Assembly: GCA_036245805.1 (NCBI GenBank)
Contig: BTRK01000002.1
Coordinates: 24,483,067-24,547,066, forward strand
Length of the DNA: 64,000 nucleotides
Reading direction: 5' to 3'
From: Pristionchus mayeri
Lineage: Eukaryota > Nematoda > Chromadorea > Rhabditida > Neodiplogasteridae
Shown: positions 37,010 through 48,739 of the stretch, one piece after another
Layout of the letters: the number at the start of each line of letters is the position of its first letter
Numbering within the stretch: the first letter of the stretch is position 1
The notes under the pieces: model-generated
What the model saw: the letters and a program-made list of their open reading frames with translations, nothing else
Databases searched by the model: none
Told to the model about the DNA's origin: nothing
Made by a program: the position numbers and the translations under genes

Positions 37010-39110
37010 ACAATCACTTCTCTACCTTTATTTTCCTAAACGCCCTTCTTCCTCGAAATATTATACAGAGGAATGATTGAGTCACAACTTCAAATAATTA
37101 AATTAGATTATTCTCTTTCTCTTCCTTCTCTCTTTCTTTTTCCTCTAATTCCCTTCTGCCAATCTAACAATACGACCATCCGACCATTTACATCACTGAA
37201 ATCGGACGCTTCCGACTAAATGAGCCATACCGCGGGACGATTTCCCTTCCTATTCCCCCTCTTGAGATTATCATCATCCATACCCACTGAATTATATTTC
37301 CCTTATCCTGGCGTTCAAAACTTATTTCTTTTTTTCAGGAAATGTCAACTGAATTTTCCGAATCGATTGAACATTGGAGAGCTAAGGTATTGACAGATTT
37401 TCAAAACTCTTCTGAATTATTTTCAACATTTCTTTCACCAAACGGGTAAATATTTCTTCTCAGGCATTTTCAATTTCCGGAGATATTCAAATGAGGAATG
37501 TTCTGACTCGAAACTTCGAAGCTCTCAAGAGTATCGAAGAAAACAACATCAACGTAAACGTTTCTCCATCCAACATCATTCCATCCACAATTTCAGGCCC
37601 TTGAGTACCTTTCCTTCTCAATGGGAGCACAAAGGGAAGCTGCAGCACAATTCGATACCCAACTCAAGTGAGTATTTATATTTATCTCCTTTCCTCTCAT
37701 TCATTCATTCATTTATATTTTCTCAGCTCGGATCCTCTTCGTCCCTTCTTCTATGCTCTGAATGAAGCAATTGAAAGAACAATCCAGACGATTCTCGCTA
37801 GAGAAAGAGAACAAGGCATGGAAACTCAGGTAGATCAGAAGAAGGAACTATTCTCCGTTTGATTTCATTTGTTCATTCATTGTGTAATCACTTACTTTTC
37901 AGGGACATGGACTTGCTAATAGTGTACACAACATAATCAGAACACCCTCAATAAACGGAGGAAGCATTATGAATGCACATAAACAATCAACAACTTCGAA
38001 AGGGCGGAGGACTGGGGTCAAAACTCCCGTTCAGAGACAACAGGTGCTTATCCCTTTTTCGAACCAGTCTGATCTATTCATTCAGATTCCTGACCAATCG
38101 ATTCATCTGAGTGCTCCTACTTTGGATACACTCCCTCGCGGTGTTATCAATACGAGGGTTTTCAAGTCGGAGGAACGCGAAAAGTCATTTGATGAGGGAA
38201 ATGAAATGATTCCGGTTTGTCATTCTGAACAATAATGATTATGAGTGAAATCTATTCAGATGAATCCTACACTCTCCAACAACACTCTCCAATTCAACGC
38301 CAATCACATGGCCTCTACTTCGACCACGGTTGTTCGTTGCCCGGTTAGTTCATTGAGTATCTCGAAGGGAAAAAATAAAGAATAACTCTCTTGTAGACTG
38401 TTTCTCGTAGCATTCGAGCACAAAGTGGAAATGAAGGACAGAGGAGAGACTCGTCGAGATTTAAGACAAATGGGAAAGAAGTTGATGAACTGAAGAGTCT
38501 CCATTGTCCCTTGTGTTTGGTTAGTATCGCACACTGAGCTGAAGACAATAATCTGATTCTCCCCAATCTCAAACATTCTCTTGTCATTCAGGAACGAGAT
38601 ATGAGTCTCAAATCATTCATCACTCATCTTTCAAATGTTCACAAGACGACCCCACCCAAGGTTCGATCGGGATCTCATTCGATTGTCCAATCGTAGATTT
38701 CTAAGATTCACATCAATATAATTCATTTCAGTCGAAGATTGCCTTCAAATGTGTCTGTGGATTTTTGGCAACAACCACTCCGCTTGCCCGTTTCCACAAA
38801 TATTCGGTGAGTTGTCGAGTGACCATTTTCCCCTATTCCTTTCAAATCTTCCTTCCTTCCAACTATCCTTTTCAGTGTCGTCAATGTTCTCTCTCGGTCG
38901 TCAAACGATCCACTCGTTCGTAGTCCTCTGTACACATGTCTCCTCTTCGATGGGTATGCAATTCCTTTAGAGTCTCTCCACTTCTTCTCCTTCTTCTTCT
39001 TTGTTGTACACTATGCTGCATAGTCTATGCATATCTCAATTTCATATCCACTCTATTCAGTTTTATCTTCTGCATCTTGTTTCAGTTTTGTGTAGCCGAT
39101 TACTATTTTT
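37010..39110. repeat. Inverted duplication, left arm
   Basis: This segment, on the opposite strand, is repeated at about 48740-50880. The coding exons look about 97 percent identical by eye. The flanks before and after the gene are also recognisable but less similar and carry small indels. Boundaries are approximate. Confidence 0.85.
37342..38923 (+). CDS. Zinc-finger protein of unknown family, copy 1
   Basis: Ten exons from the ATG at 37342 to TAG 38921-38923 encode about 340 residues. The N-terminal third is probably helical (ALEYLSFSMGAQREAAAQFD, then FFYALNEAIERTIQTILARE). The middle is basic and disordered (QSTTSKGRRTGVKTPVQRQQ). The C-terminus has a C2H2-like finger (CPLCL...FITHLSNVH) followed by a second Cys/His cluster (CVCGF...RFHKYSCRQC). 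Fingers suggest nucleic-acid or protein binding. I do not recognise an orthologue. Exon borders are all standard and conserved in the inverted copy, which supports the model. Confidence 0.8.
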
Positions 39111-39447
39111 GTGTACATAAGCATAAAGTGTTCATATTGAACTAATCAATAATAATCAACTTATTTCTAGAATTATTAAAATTGAGTAAACAGAGAATCG
39201 GGATTTTGAATTGTGCAAGTCTAACAAAAAAGGCTAACAGGCAGATGACATATATGCATATGAAGAAACGGCCGAAAATAATTAAACAGCTGAAAACAGT
39301 GGGAAAAAAGAGTATTCCCACCGTCTTTAGCACCGTTTATATACCCAAACCAAAGAGTTACAGAGAATCGGAATTTTTAGCTGCTCCAGTCTATACTTGA
39401 AGTGAACGGTTATGAAGACATTTAATTCACAAACGTTTTATCATAAT

Positions 39448-40479
39448 TTAAACTTTAAGGGAAGGGGACTTCATGGAGGAAGGGGCTTCGGAGGGAGAAA
39501 TAGCCGTCCTCTCAGAGTGCGGCGCGTCCTGCACATGAACAATAAAAAACAATCTCGATATTGAAGATACAAAAATATTAGATAAGGCAAAATTTCTCAA
39601 GAAATCACGAACCCTTCGATGCCACGGATTGGCGCAGAAACGTCGAGTGCATGGGAAGTAGCAGAGGAACCCGTGGTGATCCCCACTTCCTCCGCCCGGA
39701 ACTTCTCCTCTGCAGCATACGAAGCAGCAGAGGCAGCAGACGCAGCAGCCCAGGCAGACCTAAAATATTGAATTAGTAACCAGATCCATAGTCTGCATAA
39801 AACATAGACTATGGATAAAAAATTCTGTATGATTTCGTCTGTCTGGATTGTGAAATCTGTCGGAAGAAGGGGAGAGGGAGAAAGGCAACAAGTTACGCCA
39901 TGAGCGATTACAGAACCTACTCCGCTAGCACGGGAGCCCTCGCCTAGGGGGGGGGGGGTGAAACTGGGCTAGCTCTCTATAGATCGCAATCTCTCCACCA
40001 TTTACAATGGTGACATCGCCCTTATGAATCCTGACCTAAAGTAAGACGTTTTGTCACGAAGTGACACTTTTTATATTACATAATAGTGCAAAATTTAATC
40101 CTTCAGGAAGCAACCTTTCCAAGGATGTTGGGATAATGTTCACACGTATAATTAGTATTTTATTAAATTTGATAAACGCTAATTATGACAAGTTTAACTA
40201 TTTGCCATTTTATTTGCCATTCACAAAGTATGAACAAGATCTTTGTTCTGGATGACTCACTATTGTTGATAGTAGAAGAAAGTGAGGACTCACGACGTAG
40301 AGGAGGAGGAGGCCGACGGCGACTCCCACGATCCAGAGCAGAACAACTACTGCAATGAATAGATCAATATCATTCGATTAATGAATGATAGAGAATGGCT
40401 TGTTCGAGGACTATACCACTGTGCGTGCCTGAGGTATACCCACAATAAATAGAAAATATCACTTACGAGCAATGTGCAT
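39448..40479 (-). CDS. Small Cys-rich single-span membrane protein, copy A
   Basis: Four exons encode about 98 residues. The first encodes MHIA up to a GTAAGT donor. The second (about 40353-40299) is a membrane helix, LVVLLWIVGVAVGLLLLYV. The third (about 39758-39615) begins CLGCCVCCLCCFVCC and continues to a conserved HGFLCYFPCTRRFCANPWHRR. The fourth (about 39524-39448) is a Ser/Pro-rich tail. The Cys cluster directly after the membrane helix suggests palmitoylation or metal binding. Copies B and C share the exon layout, the Cys pattern and the C-terminal DxPxxxR...P tail. I know no named family with this order; it differs from CYSTM proteins, whose Cys-rich membrane segment is at the C-terminus. 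Confidence 0.75.
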
Positions 40480-40509
40480 GGCGACCACTCGATGCGAAAG
40501 AAAGGGGTA

Positions 40510-40543
40510 TAAATGGTAGGGAGTGTATCTCAATTACAATATA
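40510..40543 (-). promoter_or_regulatory. Conserved upstream block of copy A
   Basis: AAATGGTAGGGAGTGTATCT followed by CAATTACAATAT lies 30-65 bp before the start codon of copy A. The same block with four changes lies 30-60 bp before copy B (44236-44267). Its conservation in otherwise diverged flanks suggests a core promoter or a shared regulatory site. Read on the gene's strand it contains an ATATTGTAATTG stretch that could serve as a TATA-like element. Confidence 0.5.
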
Positions 40544-42096
40544 AACCCCGAGTTCCCGCCTATCTATGGACCAACGAAATTTAAAAGCATTCGTGACACT
40601 GAAAACTTACCATTTTCGTTTATTTTTGATCATGTTTTTGGGCATTATTATAACATAATTAAAGACGGACTGAGGACTTTTTGAAGATCTGTTGGTGTTA
40701 AACATGCATAAACTGTTGATAATGTGGTAATAAATATTAATCAACTTATTTCTATCAGGTTGTTGCATGTCTTGATCGTTTTTGAGCACTAAATGTAAGT
40801 TTCAAGCCATCGATTTCGCTTCGACCAAACGACTATGCTTTGATTTAGTAACATAGTTTAGGAGTATACTTGCTTATCATTACAATGATGTTGAACTTAA
40901 TCGTGCAAGCGTTCAAAGCTATAAATAGTAACTTTAGCATTGAAAATTTCTGATAACAACTTTGATATTCCTTCGGGATGGAACAACTTCATTGGGAATG
41001 GTTATAAGAAAACCCCAAAACTCGTGATTGGGAGTGTACTGATTGCTCTTCCAAAACATATGTTGAACATGGCTCTAGCTTCATCCAATCGAGAGAAAAC
41101 TGATTTCGAATTGGACCGCTTACCCTGAACCATGCTTAATTCAAATAGTTTTCCTCTCTATAGAACTAAAGCATTTCATGTCTATTCACGTGCGCTTGAA
41201 CAATCATTCATTGAACAGTGCAATAACAGGAAAAAAATGGATATTGACCTTCTCGTAAAGTAGCAAATTGAAAAATCAAAAATTGAAAGTTATCAGATTT
41301 TTACCAAATATTCAAGTTTTAGGTTGATAATATTTACACCCTTTATGAGAAATCCGATTTATTTCCCAATACTTTTCATATAGTGGTAGATAGCAGAAGG
41401 GTTGCTCGTTCAGATAACCACCTTACATCCAGCACTCATTTGATGGTTGAGATAGACAATTGACGCATGTGCCGATTTTGATACCACGATTTCAACCATA
41501 AAATTCGGAATTTGCAATCAGATCGAAGGAATAATGTCACATCTTTAAACCATAACAGCAAATTGGTCAATATTACTGTTAATTATTCCTGAGAGATTTA
41601 GACCTCCCAACCTCAAATAACCAGAATTCGATAAAATAAACATTTTTGCTCCGTAACATAGTGGATTGATACGGAATGAAGTTCAATTCTCAGCAATGGC
41701 CAATGTTTTGCAAACGCCGTAATTGCAATAAAGTATCATGTATTCACTGATATTTTATATAATGGCTCAAGTTTGGCAATATCATCGCTCTCGATTGAGA
41801 TATGACTCCACAAAATGTCAACCCCACGACTCCAGTTGACAGCCTTTGACTTCGTGCTGGTCCCATCAGAATGATTGGATAGCTTTGATAAAGACTTATG
41901 CAACAACCTAATAGAATTATTAAAACGGAATAAAAAAGGGGCAGAGTTGCAGAGAATCGGGATTTTGAGTTGTGCCAGTCTCTACTCGAAGCGTTGGCGA
42001 AAGGGCTCATATGTACATGAAGAAATATGATTTTTCACAAGATCTCTTTATAATAATTAAAGTCTCCATCGTGTTGGAGGGGTGGGGAAGGGGGCT
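40544..42096. other. AT-rich spacer between copies A and B
   Basis: No supported gene. Near 41949-41975 is a block reading CAGAGAATCGGGATTTTGAG that recurs near 39192 and 39360, downstream of copy A. It marks the borders of the tandem duplication that made A and B. Confidence 0.45.
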
Positions 42097-44207
42097 TCAA
42101 GGAGTGGGAGAAAGAGCCGTCCTCTCAGAGTCCGGCGCGTCCTGCACATGAACAGTTAAAAAAATCTCGATACTGAGTATACAAAAATTTAAGATAGAGC
42201 AGAATGTCTTAATAAATCTCGAACCCGTCGATGAGAAGGATTTGCACAGTATTTTCGTGTGCATTTGAAGAGACAGAGAAATCCGTGGCTTCCTTCGCCT
42301 CTTTGTCTGAACATCGTTTCTCCCGTGCAGCACATATGGCAGCACAGGCAGCAGAGGAGGCAGCCCGCGCCCATCTACAAATACTGAATTAGTGGCTAGA
42401 TCCATGAAATATAGACTATGGATGAAATAACAACAAAAATCCATGTATCAAAATCACGCACACCTAATAGTGCAATATTTAAACTTTTAGGAAAGAACAT
42501 TTCTAATGATGATGGGACGTATTTTATTAGATTTTACTTTGATTCCCTGAAATACAATCTCTAAATCAATTTCCTTGATAGAGAAGGGTTTGTTACTCTT
42601 ATAATTTAAGTTCTAACTAGCATTTTAATAAATATTAGGTTGGCGGGAAAGTCTTTGTGTATTTTTCAAAACTTTATTTCTTGGGGAAGGGAAAAGCATA
42701 CGTTCAATTATAATTGTCCTCATTATTGACAATATGTGTCCAACGTACCTGCAATGTATGGATCCCCTCCCTTTAGAACCCGCCTGGGCGCGTATCAAAG
42801 TATTGCTTGAGAGCATACTCGAGACTTCCACGGTATTTGAATGACCTTTCTCTAAGAACATAGGCAAGGTCTGCGAAAAGCCAGCATTCAGACGGGGCCA
42901 TGCCAGGAGAATACGGGGGGTGAGGGAGAACCATCCATCCGTATCCAGCCAGTTCCTGCTTGACTTGATTGGAGACCTGGGGACGGGGATCATTTTACTG
43001 ATTATGTAATATCTTGTCCTTTAGCTTCGACCGATCGACTTCCAACTTCAAATTCTGTAGCTATGTAACGTACTTGGCCCCGGTGATTGTCATCTCCTCA
43101 GGGAGTAGCTCCGAGTAGATCACGCCATCCACTCCCGACCACAATGACAGCTTGTTTTTCTTGGGATGCAGGTCAAGTTTGGGGGCACCCTATCGAGTCT
43201 CTCCTTGTCCAACCCGCTGGGCTCTCATTTGGTTTTGTTATCGTAGGAGACCCACTTCTCATTCCCCGCTATGAGCCGTCCCAACCATCGATCCCCACCT
43301 CGGAGAATGATGAGTGTAATGTAAACATCACTCGACGGTCATGGCTGGCTCGGATCAGATCATGGGATTTGAATCGACCGATTAATTTCCTCATTCCAAG
43401 AGATCTCAAGCGTTCTCTGACAGTGATATGGTGGACTCTAAGTGCAATAGTAATTTCACGAGCACTTTGAAATGGGTCCGTTTCAATAGCTTTCTTCAAA
43501 GTCTCAAAATGTAACTAACGCGGTCTACCAGATCGATCAGATTCATTGAGGGAAAAGTCGTCTTCTTCGAAGCGATGGATCCAATTCCTGAAGGCGTTGT
43601 AGAGGGGGCATGTGTGCCATGGACATTCTTCAGCAGGGTCTCCGAATCCTTCATCGTGGTGTAGGATAGAGATAGGTAAAGCAGAACATGTCGGAAGTGG
43701 GTGGCTTCAGGAACATACATCGTTGATCTACTAGAGCTTGACTGAAGGAAAGGGAATGGGAAGTTGATTACTATAATGTGCAATCAATGAATGTTATTCA
43801 CTAGGAGCGAGGGGATGCCAAAGTACACTTGCGAAGAGCAGTGTTATAACAAATCCATACACAATGACTTTCCCGCCAACCTGATATGATAAACTCTAAT
43901 TATGACAATTCTCTCAACGTCGTTGTTTGTTTGGCATTCCTAAAGTATTGGGGAAGATCTTTGTTCTAGGCCACTCATTATGTTGATGGAAAAGGAAAGT
44001 GATTTGTGAGAACTGACGAAGAAGAGGAGGACGATGCCGATGGCGACTCCCGCGACGGCGAAGATGATGATGACTGCAATCGATAGATCAATATCATTGT
44101 ATCCACGAATGACAGGGAAGGGTTGGTTAGATGTCTAGTTGATACCATTATGCGTATCTGAGATTGATCCACAAAAATAGCAAATAAAACTTACGGGCAG
44201 TGTCCAT
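42097..44207 (-). CDS. Small Cys-rich single-span membrane protein, copy B
   Basis: The exon layout equals that of copy A. MDTA is followed by a membrane exon (about 44075-44020, LIIIFAVAGVAIGIVLLFF), a Cys exon (about 42374-42225, starting GCLLCCLCCHMCC and containing HGFLCLFKCTRKYCANPSHRR) and a short tail DAPDSERTALSPTP ending at TGA 42097-42099. A 1.25 kb mariner element sits in the second intron without touching an exon. The donor after the membrane exon is GTCAGT rather than GTGAGT as in copy A. Confidence 0.75.
42635..43884 (-). mobile_element. Decayed mariner element inside an intron of copy B
   Basis: It has terminal inverted repeats TTAGGTTGGCGGGAAAGTC and matching right end, flanked by TA duplications at 42633-42634 and 43885-43886; length is 1,250 bp. 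On the minus strand three frames show transposase remnants: helix-turn-helix-like blocks upstream, LPEEMTITGAKYV..LQNLK in the middle, and PHPPYSPGMAPSECWLF near the end. In that last block the expected Asp residues are Gly and Glu, and the central catalytic block is interrupted. It is not autonomous. Confidence 0.85.
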
Positions 44208-44565
44208 GACCACTCGAGAAGAGAAAATGTAGTAGAAATGGTTGGGAGTGTACCTCAATTATAATATCTATATTCCGTTTCATTTGTGGAAGATTTTGAA
44301 CGTACTCGATAATCATTATAACGTCCTTCTATTCATAGAATAGTAGTAGAGAAACAGCCTTCCTGTTCTCAATTCACTCATTGTCAAGGAATATCTTTGG
44401 TCGAGTTCAACATGAACAGATCTTCAAAAAATGGAACAGCCCGTTTCTCGTTATGATATTAGTATGATGTTAAAATATGAGAAGGTGTATTCTAGAAAAG
44501 CAGGCATCAAGTTATTTGTGAACGTGAACAGTAATTTCTCTTCACATTCCTCTCTTTCCCTTTCG
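44208..44565. other. Divergent promoter region between copy B and the F-box gene
   Basis: Contains the conserved upstream block of copy B at 44236-44267 and the 5' flank of the F-box gene on the other strand. No gene is seen inside. Confidence 0.45.
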
Positions 44566-46119
44566 ATGCCGGGTCTGCCGGGTGGTCGGCCCTCCTCACA
44601 GTTTCAGAAGTTATGGGCCAATGCGCTGTGAGTGTCTGATTGAGTTCGTAGTTGTGACATCACTCGATGTGCAGAGCTTTGGCGACGTCACTGAGTTGTG
44701 TTAAGAAGAAGGAGGATCGAGATGAGAGCCTGGAGGAGTCTGAGGAGAGACCCACAGTAAGTTGCACTCCATTTGATCTCCCTTCCATAGTATCTTTGAG
44801 TGTCTGATGGATCTCCCTGACGACTGCCTAAGGAGGATTCTCGGCCATTTCTCCTTCCTCGATCGATTGAGAGTGAGAGTCAATCGAAGACTGCTTTCAC
44901 TCGAGGAGTCCCCTCTCCGTCGAGTATCCTGCGACCGTCTATTTATCAGCGTTCATTTTAAATTTATGTCGTATTGCATGATCTCATTTCAGAGATCTAC
45001 CAGAAATCTCCGTTTCAACATAAGTTTTCACCTCGGCCCACGATACAAATTGAAGCTGCGTTTCGAGATGGGATTTCTCATGCTGATGCGCTTATTCAAG
45101 TGCTATATCTTCCAGAATTTGCGTCTCTATGTGAGTATGTAAAATTGAATTGCGAGTGCAAAGTAGTATTAGTACTACTGAGATGAGAAAAGGTATCTGA
45201 TTAATTCTAAATCAGATACCTTTTCGGGTTCTTCAGAGCGAAGTGTGGCGTCGTATGCCATGGAGTGAAATTCTCGATCTCCTCTATCTCGCACAAGTGG
45301 AACAGTTATCTATCATGACTTTCCCGGTAAGTTAATTTTACTTCATTTCAATGATTACATCTTTCCGTGATTATCCTTCAAGGTACTCCTTTTATGATAT
45401 TCTTCAACAATTTTGGATTGCAGTCGCGTGGATGCGTTGTTTCGCACTCGGTCGCTCCTCTGATCTATACTGTACTCACGAGTTCTACTCTCAAGGAGAT
45501 AGACTTTTCCGGATTTAATTATACGTTCAATAATACGACGGAAATTATCTGCTTAGTTCAGGTTCCGTTTGATATATGATATGCTTAAAGAAGGAGTATC
45601 GTGAAATAGTCGGATAGAATCCCGCAACGAAATTTTCTCCCAATTTCGCAATGAGAAAATCCGAATTTCTAAAGGGAAATTAAGATGATTCAGTAGGGCG
45701 AAAGGAAACGCTTATGATTCATAGATTAATCGTACTCGTCCTTTCATTCATTTACACAATTTAAATTCATTGCAGGCTGTTGTAAAACGAGGAGGAATTC
45801 GCTTGTTAATTTCGGAAACTTCGCTCGTGACAGTGCAAAGATTGGCCTGGCTTCTGATGGGAATCGAGCCCTCTCAATTGTTCAATCCCAAATGGACTTC
45901 GAAGCTTAATGCAGAGGTTCGATTCTATCTATTGATTGCAATGTGAACCTGTTTCATTAATACGATAAATTGTAGGTGTACGCTAGGAGCGGGGAGGTGA
46001 TCCTGTTGATCAAGCGTTCAAATGGGACGATCTTTCTAATACTACTGAATTACTTCGAGTCAAGGTTTTTTGTTCTATTGGATGCTATCTTAGCATATTT
46101 TAGGTCAAGTTTGAGTTAA
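44566..46119 (+). CDS. F-box protein, nematode-type
   Basis: F-box proteins recruit substrates to SCF ubiquitin ligases through SKP1. The model starts at ATG 44566 (MPGLPGGRPSSQFQKLW), splices through an acidic exon at about 44675-44757, and enters the F-box at about 44799 with acceptor GAG: CLMDLPDDCLRRILGHFSFL, DRLRVRVNRRLLSLE. Downstream exons follow at about 45237-45327, 45424-45560, 45778-45915 and 45976-46119, ending TAA 46117-46119. The part after the F-box has no recognised repeat and diverges quickly, as is usual in large nematode F-box families. A 45 bp in-frame segment near 46062-46104 may be a retained or tiny intron. The intron at 45.2 kb holds a 15-bp-stem hairpin. Confidence 0.72.
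45187..45225. repeat. Intronic hairpin in the F-box gene
   Basis: GAAAAGGTATCTGATT and its exact reverse complement AATCAGATACCTTTTC are separated by seven bases, making a perfect 16-bp stem inside an intron. Confidence 0.6.
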
Positions 46120-46437
46120 CTAACAGTAAGTGATTGAATTTGAGGAATTATGAATCCTTTTGGATCGATATTCGGGAGATGTGTGAATTAGACAAGAGCA
46201 GACTCCGGCGTCGTCTTCCCTATAAAGAAAACCTTCAGTGAATCATTCATTTATCTTCAATAAACAACTTAATGTATTCGGATGTGAAAATTGAGAATAT
46301 TAAACAATCGCACTTGTCCATCCCCCGATTTGCATCTTGAAACAGAGGAGTAACCAAGGGAAATTCAGAGCAATGCAATTTGATCCCTTTCTATTTCTGA
46401 TATTTTGCTGTCGTCTTCGTTTATCCAACTTTTGTCA

Positions 46438-47189
46438 ATGGGTGGAGAGGATTCATCTTTAATCGGGATTGCCGGAGTCATCGTTGGCCTCGCCCTCCTC
46501 TCCTTCGTGAGTTCTCACTTTCTTCTACCATCAAGAATAGTGAGTAATCCGGAACAAAGATCTTGCTCAATAATTAGCGTTTATCAGTTTTATTAAAATA
46601 ATAATTTTACGCGTGACTGATTAATGTTTGCACTATCATGTGATATAAAAAGTGTCACTCCGTTATAATGCGTCAAACTTTGAGTCTGGATTCATCAGGG
46701 CGATGTCACGATTGTGACGGGCGGAGAGATTGTGAACTACCTATAGGGAACTATCCCGGTGCTCCCACCTTCGGCGAGGGTTCGCCTGTTCGCGGACTAG
46801 ATTTTGTACTCGCTTGTGGCGTCACTTGTCTAATTTCTCCCTCTCTCATTCTCCCGAACGATTTCGCAATCCGGACAGACGGAATCATACAGCGTTTTTC
46901 CATCCATAGTCTGTATTTAATGCAGACTAAGGATCTGGAATAAATTGAAAATCTTAGATGGCCATCTGCTGCTGCTTCGACTGTTGGATCTGCTGCATAG
47001 GAGAAATTCCGGGCAAACGAAATGAAGGTCGTCACGGCTTCCTCTGCTATTTCCCCTGTACTCGTCAATACTGTACAAATCCTTACCATCGACGGGTTCG
47101 AAATTTCTTCAAATTCGAGGTTGTTTTTGATTCTTCATGTGCAGGACCATCCACACCCTGATAGTACGGCCCGTGCCCCCACCCCTTGA
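46438..47189 (+). CDS. Small Cys-rich single-span membrane protein, copy C
   Basis: The third paralogue, in the opposite direction to A and B. The first exon encodes MGGEDSS and the membrane helix (LIGIAGVIVGLALLSF) together, so the tiny first exon of A and B is fused or replaced. The second exon (46958-47091) starts ICCCFDCWICC and contains HGFLCYFPCTRQYCTNPYHRR. The last exon (47145-47189) encodes DHPHPDSTARAPTP. The CIGEIPG, CTR and HRR positions match the paralogues while the Cys cluster has fewer Cys. It is followed by a C/A homopolymer run at 47190-47215. Confidence 0.72.
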
Positions 47190-47483
47190 AGACCCCCCCC
47201 CAAAAAAAAAACGATGGATCGCTTAAATTGTGATAAAGATCTTGAGAAAAAAAAATTTCTTCATATACATACATGCCATCTGCCTGTTCGCCTACGCTTC
47301 GAGCAAAGACTGGTACAGTTTAAAATCCCGGTTTCTGTAACTCTTTGCTTTGGGGATGGCATTCTTGCTGCTAAGGATACTAGTTTTTTTCTCATTTCAG
47401 CTGTTTATTTATTTTCTGTCGTTCCCATTTCTGTCATTTATGATATTGATTAGCTCATTATCAGCTATTTATGTTTATACATA

Positions 47484-48715
47484 TTGGGGTGTCCGGAAAG
47501 TTCGTATAATTTTTTGTTTTTATTTTTTATTCAATGCTTTACAATTCTCAGTGACCAATGTATGCCCCCTTCTTTCTCACTACCTCCCTCCAGCGATTGG
47601 GCAGGGACTCGATTCCTCTCTTCCAGAATGCGGGTTTCTTCGAGACCGCCCAGTTCACGAAAGCCCTCACAACTTCATCTCGATTCTTTCCTTTGCAGAA
47701 GTCAGAGAGAGAGCGAAAGCAGTGGTAGTCGCATGGGGAGAGATCCGGGGAATACGGTGGATGGGGAATCCTCTCGATCTTCAGCTCGTCCATTTTCTTC
47801 TGGGTCATCTTCGCTCGATGTGGGCGAGCATTGTCCATAAGAAGAAGAATTTTGCCCTGGTTAAGGAGTGTGGGAGGGACTCTGATCGCGAATTCTTCCA
47901 GTTGTTCAGAAAAGAGGTCGGCATTGATGCTGGTGCCAGGGGCGAGGATCTCCCAGTAGATGGGACCGAGCACTGAGAAGAAGAAGCAGAGGAGTTCCTT
48001 CTTTCCGTGCTCTTCCTTCTTCGGGACGGGCGTGGGCTTCTCATCTGCATCCACCCATTGCAGTCTCCTCACAGGGTTATCGTACGTGATCCACTTCTCA
48101 TCTCTAGCGATGATGGAATTGACCCATCGAAGATTGGATCTACGATGGAGTAATTCCCGACAGACTTGAACACGATTTTTCAGCTGTTCAGGGGAGAGGT
48201 CATGGGGAATCACTTGTGGGAGTTTCGGCTTCTTCCCAGATCGATGGAGGATATCGGACACCGTTGATCTGGGAGTACCAGTATCCTTCTTCAACTCACG
48301 CACACGGCCATGGGCTTGCGCTTCAGTGTGCGGAGAACGAGAGGCTGATCGAGGGAGGGAGGGCGTCCAGAGCGGGGTTGATCATCGAGACCAAACTCCA
48401 CTTTCTTGAAGCGGGAGAACCACTTATAGCAGAAGGGTATGGAGGGGGCGTCAGCTCCTTCCGACTGGGCCAGGGCAGAGTGGGCCTCCTTCACAGATCG
48501 GCCAAGACGGTAGTAATGAAGTAAAACTGCTCGGAGGTAGAGATGGGAGTCCATCACAAGAATCAATGTAGCAACTAGGAGACTGATTAAATCCTCTCAC
48601 TACTCAACGTCAGAATGATGCAATACATTGTTGACAAACAGATTGCGCAATCACTGCATTTGATCGCGAACTGACTTTTTTCCGAAGCATTATACGAACT
48701 TTCCGGACACCCCAA
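47484..48715 (-). mobile_element. Nearly intact DD34D mariner element
   Basis: Length is 1,232 bp with near-identical inverted ends TTGGGGTGTCCGGAAAGTTC and matching right end (28 bp), flanked by TA duplications at 47482-47483 and 48716-48717. The transposase covers almost the whole element on the minus strand. The well-preserved ends and single lesion in the gene point to recent activity. It lies next to the inner edge of the right arm of the inverted duplication. Confidence 0.92.
47548..48566 (-). pseudogene. Mariner transposase with one frameshift
   Basis: The first frame (48566 to 48291) has the N-terminal helix-turn-helix region with FCYKWFSRFKKVEFGLDDQ and RSGRPPSLD. The second frame (to 47548) starts VRELKKDTGTPRSTVSDIL and carries the catalytic Asp residues in ARDEKW, LLMDNARPH and YSPDLSPCDYHCF. 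The second and third catalytic Asp are separated by 34 residues, so the class is DD34D. The frames overlap near 48300 and differ by a single-base indel. Apart from this no lesion is seen. Confidence 0.88.
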
Positions 48716-48739
48716 TACAATAGCGACCCACAATTAACC

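Noticed and set aside
43087..43470. 127-codon forward frame inside the decayed mariner
   Set aside because: It is antisense to the transposase remnant on the minus strand.
47350..47976. 208-codon forward frame across the right mariner
   Set aside because: It is antisense to the transposase and crosses the element's end.
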